Below are positions 25,808-32,199 of a stretch of 50,224 nucleotides of DNA, piece by piece (position 1 is the first letter of the stretch; each line of letters starts with the position of its first letter). The position numbers and the translations under genes are program-made. The DNA is from Planctomycetota bacterium (GTDB taxonomy: Bacteria; Planctomycetota; Uabimicrobiia; Uabimicrobiales; Uabimicrobiaceae): positions 1 through 50,224 of the forward strand of contig JAJDCR010000099.1 of NCBI GenBank assembly GCA_029260735.1. The letters run 5' to 3'. The notes beneath the pieces were generated by a model. That model searched no databases and was not told where the DNA came from. It saw only the letters and a list, made by a program, of their open reading frames with translations.

Positions 25808-25912
25808 GCGTGTTCTTATTCAGCCCACCACGTTATGCAACTATAACTAGAATCAAAAGTTAGATCTCCAGTTTCCCAAAACATTGCAAAAAAGCTGAAT
25901 AAGGACACGAGC
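25808..25912. repeat. short unit with 16-bp terminal inverted repeats
   Basis: GCGTGTTCTTATTCAGC (25808-25824) is inverted, with one internal mismatch, at GCTGAATAAGGACACG (25894-25909). The left copy also pairs with AGAACACGC at 25752-25760 around a small ATCCAA/TTGGAT hairpin (25780-25793). It could be a MITE-like remnant or an operator set for the subtilase gene. No transposase is present. Confidence 0.45.
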
Positions 25913-25922
25913 TATATTTTTA

Positions 25923-25950
25923 TTGACATCTAAGTCGAAAAAATTATAAT
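25923..25950 (+). promoter_or_regulatory. consensus sigma70 promoter of the subtilase gene
   Basis: TTGACA (25923-25928), a 16-bp spacer and TATAAT (25945-25950): both boxes are perfect. Transcription would start near 25957, with a leader of about 64 nt and GGAGG before the ATG at 26021. This predicts strong constitutive expression. Confidence 0.78.
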
Positions 25951-26020
25951 AGGAACTTGTTTTATATCTTTATTTGAGAATCTGAGAGAATCAGATTCTA
26001 ATTTTGTTTCGGAGGTTAGA

Positions 26021-27469
26021 ATGAATAAGTTTTTTACTTTTTTCTTAGCACTAGCTCTACTAGTATCTTTTGCTTGGGCAGATGCACCTCTTGTGCAATC
26101 TACTGAAAAAGAAGACTATGTGGCTGGTCAAATTATTGCTTATGTTCCGAATACTCGGGATGTAGATGTTTCTCAAGCAACCAATCTTCTGGAATCTTGG
26201 GGATATACTGCCACTCGCGAAAATCTTTCTATTGGTGGAATGGATCTAGTTCTGTTTCAGGCTAATGATCGAAGTGCAGCAAAAAATGTAGAAGAAGCAG
26301 TTAAGTTGTTTAATAATGAATTGACTCGAGGTGAGGTTAAGCTCCTTCCTAACTACATTTTTAAAGTTCTTAATGAAATCAAAGAGCCTTGTTTCAATCG
26401 ACCTGATGTCTACAAGGACAGAGATGGTAATCCTCATAACATCCTTCTACAATGGGATATGAACAACCCTGGTGAATTGGGAGGAATTGCAGGAGCGGAC
26501 TTGAATGTAGTGGAAGCTTGGAAAATGCTTCCTGCTTCTTCTAAGCCTATTGTTGTTGCTGTGATTGACACAGGAGTTGACACTGAGCACCCTGGTTTAA
26601 AAGGCCGTATTGCCATGAAAAATGGTGAGGTTCACGGAAAAGATTTTACTTCTTGGTTTGGAGGAGGAAGTCACCTTGACGATCATGGACATGGTTCTCA
26701 CTGTGCTGGTAGTATAGCTGCTGCTTACAATGATGGCGAAGGTATGACTGGTTCTGCTGGACCCACTAACGTCAAAATTATTCCGATCAAAGCTCTTGCA
26801 AAAAGTGGAGCAGGGGACCTTATAAGCATTGCTTCTGCTATGAAGTGGGCCGGAGAGCAAAAAGCAGATATCATCAGCATGAGCTTAGGAGCTACTCCTC
26901 TTTGGCCAGAGCAAGAACCTATCTTAAAGCAGGTTTTTGATGAAATCGTGGCTGCTCCTGAACTAAGTGGCACTATCCTTATCGCTGCTGCAGGAAACAA
27001 TGGACAAGATATCCATGCTTTCCCTGCTTTCTGTGATAAAGTCATTGCTATTGGAGCGAGCGATCACCAAGATAAAATTGCTGTTTTCTCTAATTTCGGA
27101 AATTGGGTAGATGTTGTTTCTCCTGGAGTAAACATCGTTTCTGTACGCGGAAAACATGATGGCAAATATCTTGATATGTACCAAGATGCAGGTCATAAAA
27201 AAGCAGAGTACGCTATTGGTAACAAGAGCAAAGCTCCTTACGATAGTCGTAAATACTTTATCGCTTCTGGTACCTCTATGGCTACCCCGAATGCGGCGGG
27301 TGTTGCTGCTATGTTGTTGTCTGCTAACCCAAATCTTAAAGCAAATACCGATGCTCTTCGTAAAATTTTGATGGAAACTAGTGACAAAAAAGGTTCTTTC
27401 AAGATCAAAGCGGATGGTGGACGTATTAATGCAAAAAAAGCTTTAGAAGCGGCATTAAATCTAAAATAG
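26021..27469 (+). CDS. secreted subtilisin-like serine protease (S8)
   Basis: 482-residue exported S8 protease. The signal peptide ends SFAWA-DAP (residue 20). Residues about 33-115 look like an I9-type propeptide (AGQIIAYVPNT), followed by the catalytic domain. The triad is intact: Asp183 in VIDTGVD, His224 in HGHGSHCAGS, Ser419 in ASGTSMATP, with oxyanion Asn326 in AAAGNNG. No C-terminal sorting domain or anchor follows, so it should be released into the periplasm or medium. A perfect promoter and strong ribosome-binding site upstream and a strong terminator downstream mark it as an isolated, highly expressed unit. Targets unknown; propeptide removal is expected for activation. Confidence 0.94.
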   Translation: MNKFFTFFLALALLVSFAWADAPLVQSTEKEDYVAGQIIAYVPNTRDVDVSQATNLLESWGYTATRENLSIGGMDLVLFQANDRSAAKNVEEAVKLFNNELTRGEVKLLPNYIFKVLNEIKEPCFNRPDVYKDRDGNPHNILLQWDMNNPGELGGIAGADLNVVEAWKMLPASSKPIVVAVIDTGVDTEHPGLKGRIAMKNGEVHGKDFTSWFGGGSHLDDHGHGSHCAGSIAAAYNDGEGMTGSAGPTNVKIIPIKALAKSGAGDLISIASAMKWAGEQKADIISMSLGATPLWPEQEPILKQVFDEIVAAPELSGTILIAAAGNNGQDIHAFPAFCDKVIAIGASDHQDKIAVFSNFGNWVDVVSPGVNIVSVRGKHDGKYLDMYQDAGHKKAEYAIGNKSKAPYDSRKYFIASGTSMATPNAAGVAAMLLSANPNLKANTDALRKILMETSDKKGSFKIKADGGRINAKKALEAALNLK

Positions 27470-27504
27470 TTTTTGTGATTACAACTTCAAAAACTAAATA
27501 AAAG

Positions 27505-27536
27505 CCCGAGAGATGAATTGTCTCTCGGGTTTTTTT
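27505..27536 (+). terminator. intrinsic terminator of the subtilase gene
   Basis: CCCGAGAGA (27505-27513) pairs perfectly with TCTCTCGGG (27521-27529) across a 7-nt loop and is followed by seven T residues (27530-27536). It is the clearest terminator in the window. The T-run ends directly before the possible GTG start of the next gene. Confidence 0.9.
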
Positions 27537-28481
27537 GTGGAGGTAAAGCGGAAAATCGAAAATCATTGTTGGGAAACTCTCTGCTTACTGCACAGAGAAA
27601 TTAAGAAGTACTCAAAAAAAATCACCCATTGCTCTCTACTGATCGGAGAAAGAGCAGAGGTGGGCATCAATAGCTCTCTGGCTTTTTCTTCTGATAGTTA
27701 TTACGTGGAAATATTTTTTCAAGAAGAAGAAAAAAAAGAAGGAGAAGAGCTTTTCTTTATCCCCGCCGAAATTTTATTGAACTTACCTCCTCTCGTCCAA
27801 AAAATGCTTCACTTATACTTACCCTACTGCTTTGCTCCTCTTATTGCTAAAATAAGAAAAAGACCCTTTGTTGTTAGTCACTTTGCTCAGTCCTTAGACG
27901 GACATATTGCTACGAAAGGTGGAGACTCTAAGTGGATTGGAAATAAAGAAAACTTGATTCATGCTCATCGAATGAGAGCTCTTTGTGACGCGGTCTTAAT
28001 TGGGCGTAAAACTCTAGTACATGATCGTCCACAGCTAACCGTACGTCATGTTAAGGGAGATAATCCAGCAAGAGTTATTCTGGGGGCTACTCTTGAAGAT
28101 TTAGAATATTTAGAGGACGATAGGGCGGCTCCTATTTATCTGGTAGGGGACTTCTCCTGCGAGAAAGAACATATTACTGTTCTACCCTTGCCCAAAAGTT
28201 CTCTAGAATCCAATTTGCTTTTTATTTTAGAAAAACTCTATGAAGAGGGAATTTATTCTGTTTACTTGGAAGGAGGAGCTCAAACCACTTCGCAGTTCTT
28301 GCAAGAAGAACTTATCGATACTTTACAGCTCCACATTTCTCCTCTTATTTTGGGAAGTGGAATCCCCTCCTTTTCTTTAGCTGAAATCACGCAAATTTCC
28401 CAAGGAATAGACTTTTCTTCTCATTGCTATGAATCTATAGGCAATGCTATTATGTTCATAGGTCACATTTTAAGAAAATAA
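27537..28481 (+). CDS. RibD C-terminal-type (DHFR-fold) reductase
   Basis: 314-residue protein. The C-terminal two thirds match the pyrimidine/pteridine reductase domain of RibD: HFAQSLDGHIAT, DAVLIGRKTLVHDRPQLTVR and YLEGGAQTTSQFL. It should use NAD(P)H to reduce a pyrimidine or pterin-like substrate. The N-terminal ~110 residues lack the RibD zinc deaminase signature, so it is not a full riboflavin enzyme. The start is unsettled: an in-frame ATG at 27513 lies inside the upstream terminator hairpin, and GTG 27537 follows its T-run directly. It is first of four tightly packed genes with a dehydrogenase, a glycosyltransferase and a PTPS homologue, which suggests a dedicated small-molecule pathway rather than riboflavin synthesis. 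Confidence 0.85.
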   Translation: MEVKRKIENHCWETLCLLHREIKKYSKKITHCSLLIGERAEVGINSSLAFSSDSYYVEIFFQEEEKKEGEELFFIPAEILLNLPPLVQKMLHLYLPYCFAPLIAKIRKRPFVVSHFAQSLDGHIATKGGDSKWIGNKENLIHAHRMRALCDAVLIGRKTLVHDRPQLTVRHVKGDNPARVILGATLEDLEYLEDDRAAPIYLVGDFSCEKEHITVLPLPKSSLESNLLFILEKLYEEGIYSVYLEGGAQTTSQFLQEELIDTLQLHISPLILGSGIPSFSLAEITQISQGIDFSSHCYESIGNAIMFIGHILRK

Positions 28482-28492
28482 GGAAAATCTTA

Positions 28493-29470
28493 GTGCAAGC
28501 TCATTCTTTGTGGTTTTCTGATAAAGGTAAAGCCGAACTTCAGAAAGAGGATCTTTCTCCTCTAAAATCAGGCTATTGTCATATCCGCACTATTAACTCT
28601 TCTATTAGTTTAGGAACAGAAAGTCTTGTTTTTAAAGGGAAAGTTCCCCAGAGTTTGTTTGAAGAAATGCGCTGCCCTTACATGGAAGGGAGCTTTGCCT
28701 TTCCGCTAAAGTATGGCTACTCTCTGGTCGGTGAAGTTGTCGATGGTCCCGCAGAAATTCAAGGCAAGCTTGTTCATTTATTGCATCCGCACCAAGATCA
28801 ATGCCAGGTAAGGGTTTCTGATATTTCCCTTATACCCTCTTTTATTCCTCCAGCACGAGCTACTTTGGCTAGTAATATGGAAACAGCGGTTAATGCCATT
28901 TGGGATTCCCAGTTGGCGATGGGAGAAAAGATTCTTGTGGTGGGTTTTGGGTTAATTGGAGCTCTTATTGCTCAGCTAGCCTCTTTTCATCCGGGAATTC
29001 AAGTGGATATTTGTGAAGTGGATTATCAACAAAGTTTACTTGCCCAAAAGCTAGGTTTTTCCATAATAAATAAAGAAGAAATCAGCAATGATTATGATTT
29101 AGCTTTTCACACCAGCGGCAATGGAGAAGGTCTTCAAACAGCCTTAGACTCTCTTGGCTTTGAAGGGCGAGTTATAGAGCTCAGTTGGTACGGAACCCAG
29201 TCCCTCTCAATTCAGCTAGGAACTTCCTTTCATAGTATGCGTAAAAAAATCATTTGCTCGCAAGTTTCCCATGTGGCTACTTCTCAAAGAGCTCGCTGGA
29301 ATTACAAACGCCGCAAAGACTTAGTCTTTTCTCTCCTAAAAAATCCAGTCTTTGATTCTTTTATCACTGACCAAAGTTTTTTCTCTGACCTTCCTCAAGT
29401 TTTTGAGGAAAAGCTGGAAAACTTGTCTGCTCGTTTGGCTTATTTAGTTTCCTATGAAAGGAATTCTTAA
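28493..29470 (+). CDS. MDR-superfamily dehydrogenase lacking zinc ligands
   Basis: 325-residue medium-chain dehydrogenase/reductase. The Rossmann motif GFGLIGALIAQLA lies near residue 152. The N-terminal GroES-like half is recognisable (YGYSLVGEVVDGP), but the usual catalytic zinc ligands are replaced: the Cys position reads SISLGTESLVF and the GHE motif reads GYS. It is therefore a zinc-independent oxidoreductase or a diverged member. A GTG start 11 nt after the RibD-like gene with AAGGA upstream is assigned. The next gene begins 2 nt after its stop. In this four-gene cluster it may act on the same compound as the RibD-like and PTPS-like proteins; the substrate is unknown. Confidence 0.82.
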   Translation: MQAHSLWFSDKGKAELQKEDLSPLKSGYCHIRTINSSISLGTESLVFKGKVPQSLFEEMRCPYMEGSFAFPLKYGYSLVGEVVDGPAEIQGKLVHLLHPHQDQCQVRVSDISLIPSFIPPARATLASNMETAVNAIWDSQLAMGEKILVVGFGLIGALIAQLASFHPGIQVDICEVDYQQSLLAQKLGFSIINKEEISNDYDLAFHTSGNGEGLQTALDSLGFEGRVIELSWYGTQSLSIQLGTSFHSMRKKIICSQVSHVATSQRARWNYKRRKDLVFSLLKNPVFDSFITDQSFFSDLPQVFEEKLENLSARLAYLVSYERNS

Positions 29471-29472
29471 CT

Positions 29473-30528
29473 GTGATTATTGATTTTGTTGTTCCCGGAT
29501 CTATTCATCAGCTAACGGGAGGTTATATATACGATAAATGGATCATAGAAGAGTTAGGCCGACTTTCTTATCAGGTTCATTTGCATGAATTATCCGGCTC
29601 CTTTCCCTTTGTTTCATCGGTAGCAAAAAAAGAAGCTTCTCGTATTTGGAAAGAAAGTCTTGGGCTAATAATTGCTGATGGACTAGCCTTGCCCGCGTTC
29701 TATTCCTCTCTTAAAAATGATAACTTCGGACAAGCTAAAATTATCGCCTTGGTTCATCATCCTTTAGCTCTGGAAACGGGATTGACTTTAGAAGAGAGTG
29801 ATATTCTAAAGAAAGAGGAAAGTGCTGCTCTTGGAAAGGTAGATAGGATAATTGTTACGAGCCCAAACACAGCCCAAGAACTTCTTCAATATAAATTGCC
29901 TTTCCCAAAAATAGGAGTAGTGAATCCTGGAGTAGTAAAACTGGGAGCAAGATCTTTCTCAGAACCCCCCCCAAAAAAATCAAAAACAATTGAGCTACTT
30001 TGCGTTGCGAGTTTAGTCCCTCGTAAAGGACATCTTCTTTTAGTGGAAGCTTTGGCCGAGCTAAAAGATCTTAACTGGAAACTCATTTGTGTGGGAAACT
30101 TAACTCGTGATCCTCTCTACGCACAAAAAATACAAAATTCTATTCTGAAGCATCAACTAGAGAAACGAATTTGCTTAGTGGGCGAAAAAAAATTTTCCGA
30201 GCTAAATCAATGCTATGAAGAAGCGGATGTTTTTGTTCTGGCCTCCCACTATGAGGGTTATGGAATGGTTCTTAGCGAGGCGATGGTGGCAGGTTTGCCC
30301 ATTGTGGCTACGACAGGAGGAGCGATTAAGGATACAGTGCCTAAAGAAGCAGGTGTCCTTGTGCCACCTGGAAATAGCCAAGAATTGGCCCAAGTTTTAC
30401 GGAGAATCATCTGCGACCAAAAACTACGGGAGCAATTGAGAGAAGGAGCCCGCCAAGCAGGAAAAGCTCTTTCTACTTGGTCGGAGGCAGGTAAATTATT
30501 TGCAGAAGAAATTGAATTTCTTTTTTAA
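29473..30528 (+). CDS. GT4-family glycosyltransferase
   Basis: 351-residue GT-B glycosyltransferase. The N-terminal half begins IIDFVVPGSIHQLTGGYIYD, with a Gly-rich acceptor loop. The C-terminal half has LLCVASLVPRKGHLLLVEAL, the family EX7E motif (HYEGYGMVLSEAMVAGLP, two Glu separated by seven residues) and GVLVPPGN. It transfers a sugar from a nucleotide donor with retention of configuration. GTG start, 2 nt after the dehydrogenase. Neighbours are not polysaccharide genes but oxidoreductases and a PTPS homologue, so a small-molecule acceptor such as a pterin is a reasonable guess. There is no signal or TM segment. Confidence 0.9.
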   Translation: MIIDFVVPGSIHQLTGGYIYDKWIIEELGRLSYQVHLHELSGSFPFVSSVAKKEASRIWKESLGLIIADGLALPAFYSSLKNDNFGQAKIIALVHHPLALETGLTLEESDILKKEESAALGKVDRIIVTSPNTAQELLQYKLPFPKIGVVNPGVVKLGARSFSEPPPKKSKTIELLCVASLVPRKGHLLLVEALAELKDLNWKLICVGNLTRDPLYAQKIQNSILKHQLEKRICLVGEKKFSELNQCYEEADVFVLASHYEGYGMVLSEAMVAGLPIVATTGGAIKDTVPKEAGVLVPPGNSQELAQVLRRIICDQKLREQLREGARQAGKALSTWSEAGKLFAEEIEFLF

Positions 30529-30545
30529 ACCTAAGGAAAAATTTT

Positions 30546-30932
30546 ATGTATACTGTTGGCATCCGCGATCACATTATGATCGCCCACTCCCTTAAAGGAG
30601 AAACTTTTGGTCCTGCTCAGAAACTTCATGGTTGTACCTACACAGTAGACGTTGAATTTCAAGGAGAGCAGCTCGACAAAGACGGTATTGTTATTGATAT
30701 TGCCTTAGCGACAGATTTTGTCCATGAAACTTTAGCTCAGTTTAATTACAAAAATCTCGATGAATTATCTGATTTTACTCAACAAAATAGCACTACAGAA
30801 TGTGTGGCCAAAACAATATTTGATAAGATCAAGGAAAAGCTCAAAAAAGAAAAGATCAAGGGAATAAATTCTCTAAAAATCACCCTTCATGAATCTCTTG
30901 CTGCTTGGGCTTCTTATGAGGCAAACTGCTGA
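30546..30932 (+). CDS. PTPS/QueD homologue with lost active-site residues
   Basis: 128-residue protein of the 6-pyruvoyltetrahydropterin synthase / 6-carboxytetrahydropterin synthase fold (T-fold). Retained: His14 in HIMIAHSL, His28 in LHGCTY and Glu116 in ITLHESLAAWASYE, which anchors the pterin ring in the family. Changed: the usual HGH zinc pair is HGC (Cys30), the catalytic Cys region before it reads FGPAQK with no Cys, and the LDH motif reads LDE at 71-73. It should bind a pterin-like ring, but ordinary PTPS or QueD chemistry seems unlikely. I recall close relatives with HGA at the same place beside RibD, dehydrogenase and glycosyltransferase genes in other bacteria; unverified. AAGGA precedes the ATG. 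Confidence 0.85.
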   Translation: MYTVGIRDHIMIAHSLKGETFGPAQKLHGCTYTVDVEFQGEQLDKDGIVIDIALATDFVHETLAQFNYKNLDELSDFTQQNSTTECVAKTIFDKIKEKLKKEKIKGINSLKITLHESLAAWASYEANC

Positions 30933-30949
30933 TTTTTTGGTTTTGTAAA

Positions 30950-30993
30950 GCGGGATAAACATAGGTATTGAAATGTACCTATGTTTATCCCGC
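30950..30993. terminator. 18-bp perfect hairpin between convergent genes
   Basis: Arms 30950-30967 (GCGGGATAAACATAGGTA) and 30976-30993 pair over 18 bp with no mismatch around an 8-nt loop. It lies between the PTPS-like gene (+) and the coiled-coil gene (-). No long T-run follows on the plus strand. It probably works as a bidirectional terminator or mRNA 3'-end structure. Confidence 0.6.
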
Positions 30994-31118
30994 AAAGCCC
31001 ATTAAACTTTATGCTTGTTATGTTAAAAAATACCAAAAAATACAATTTTGCAAATCTTGTGTATAAAAGTAAGGGTTAAAACCCCTGGCTACGTTCCTCC
31101 ACTGCATGGAACCTAACC

Positions 31119-32186
31119 CTACTCCTCTCGGTACCCTTCACAAGCTTTCTCTAGGTCTTCAATTTTATCTAGATAATCGTTCACTGTTTTCTCAAAGTCT
31201 GCAATTTGCTCTTGTCGGTCCCGAAGAACTTTCTCTTGCTCGTGGATTTTTTGGCTAAGGTCTTGTAAGCGATCACTCTGGGCATCTACATCACTAGAAG
31301 CAGGAACAGGAGCTTGAACTCCTAATGATGCTAAAGCTGCTTGGATTTGCTCGATGCTTTCTTGACGGGTCTTCTCTAGCTCTTGATTTTTTTGAGCCCA
31401 CTGAGATTTTTCTTCTTGGAGAGTTTGTAAATCTTTTACTAGTTTTTCTTGGTCTTGGTTCTTTTGTGCTAAAGAGTTAGCATGTTGATCTTGGAGTTCT
31501 TCAATCGAACTTTCGATTTCTTGAAGAGTCGTCTCTAGCTCTTCTTGTCGTTTAGCAAACTTGTCTCTCTCTTCTTGCCACTTCTCTCGCTCTTTTTGGA
31601 TTTCCTCTTCTCGCTTTTGAGATTTCTTTTCGTTTGCTTCTGCTTGCCGTTCTACCTCTTTGCGCTCTTTTCTTAGCCCATCTTGCTCTCTTTTGAGTTG
31701 AGCATAAGCGGCATTTTTAAAATCAATAGCTTGACTGAGTTCTTCTATTTTAGAGTGATTTTGATCGCACTGAAGGTTCAAGTTTTCTATTTCTGCTCGA
31801 GCTTCTTGTATTTCATTTTCGAAATTTTCTATTTGTGCTCGGGCTTCTCTTACTTCATTTTCAAATTTTTCTTCTTCTTTTAGTCTGCGCTCTTCAATAT
31901 CTCGAGCTTTTACTTTCCATTCTTTGAGTTCACTTTCACTTTCATCAACAGCTTTTTTGAGTTCTCGATTTTCTCTTTGCAGTTGGCTTAAAGACCCTTC
32001 CTTTTCCTTAATACTTCCTCCCAAGAGGCGAATTTCTTGAGTTTTGCTGCTGATATCCATTTTGACACTGTCAAGTTCAATTTGTTTTTCGCGCTCTCGT
32101 TTCTTACCGCGATACCAGGTTAAGCTTCCTGTGATAATTGCACCAATGACAGCCCCACCTCCACCAATTAAGAGGCTATTTATCAT
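31119..32186 (-). CDS. membrane-anchored coiled-coil protein
   Basis: 355 residues. Residues 4-25 (LLIGGGGAVIGAIITGSLTW) form a single TM helix, followed by a basic stop and a continuous coiled coil of about 300 residues, rich in Glu, Lys, Gln and Arg with heptad spacing. No enzymatic domain. AGGAG and AAGGAG precede the ATG. It begins 14 nt after the end of the pseudokinase gene, so they are cotranscribed and may be functionally tied, for example as a membrane-linked rod presenting or spacing partners. An internal near-duplication, NEVREARAQIENFENEIQEA with ARAEIENLN, shows recent repeat growth. Function unknown. Confidence 0.8.
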   Translation of the reverse strand: MINSLLIGGGGAVIGAIITGSLTWYRGKKREREKQIELDSVKMDISSKTQEIRLLGGSIKEKEGSLSQLQRENRELKKAVDESESELKEWKVKARDIEERRLKEEEKFENEVREARAQIENFENEIQEARAEIENLNLQCDQNHSKIEELSQAIDFKNAAYAQLKREQDGLRKERKEVERQAEANEKKSQKREEEIQKEREKWQEERDKFAKRQEELETTLQEIESSIEELQDQHANSLAQKNQDQEKLVKDLQTLQEEKSQWAQKNQELEKTRQESIEQIQAALASLGVQAPVPASSDVDAQSDRLQDLSQKIHEQEKVLRDRQEQIADFEKTVNDYLDKIEDLEKACEGYREE

Positions 32187-32199
32187 AACTCCTTGCTCC

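Larger units (their letters stand above)
25439..26020. other. gene-free spacer with several repeat structures
   Basis: 582 bp without a credible gene between the SpoU and subtilase genes. It contains the hexamer-built hairpin (25521-25632), a GGGCGTTGCCC-type dispersed repeat (25664-25716), a terminal-inverted-repeat-like unit (25808-25912) and the subtilase promoter (25923-25950). The short frames covering the hairpin are repeat artefacts. Confidence 0.75.

Noticed and set aside
27537..28481. Riboflavin biosynthesis gene ribD
   Set aside because: Only the reductase half is recognisable; the zinc deaminase motif and other rib genes are missing.
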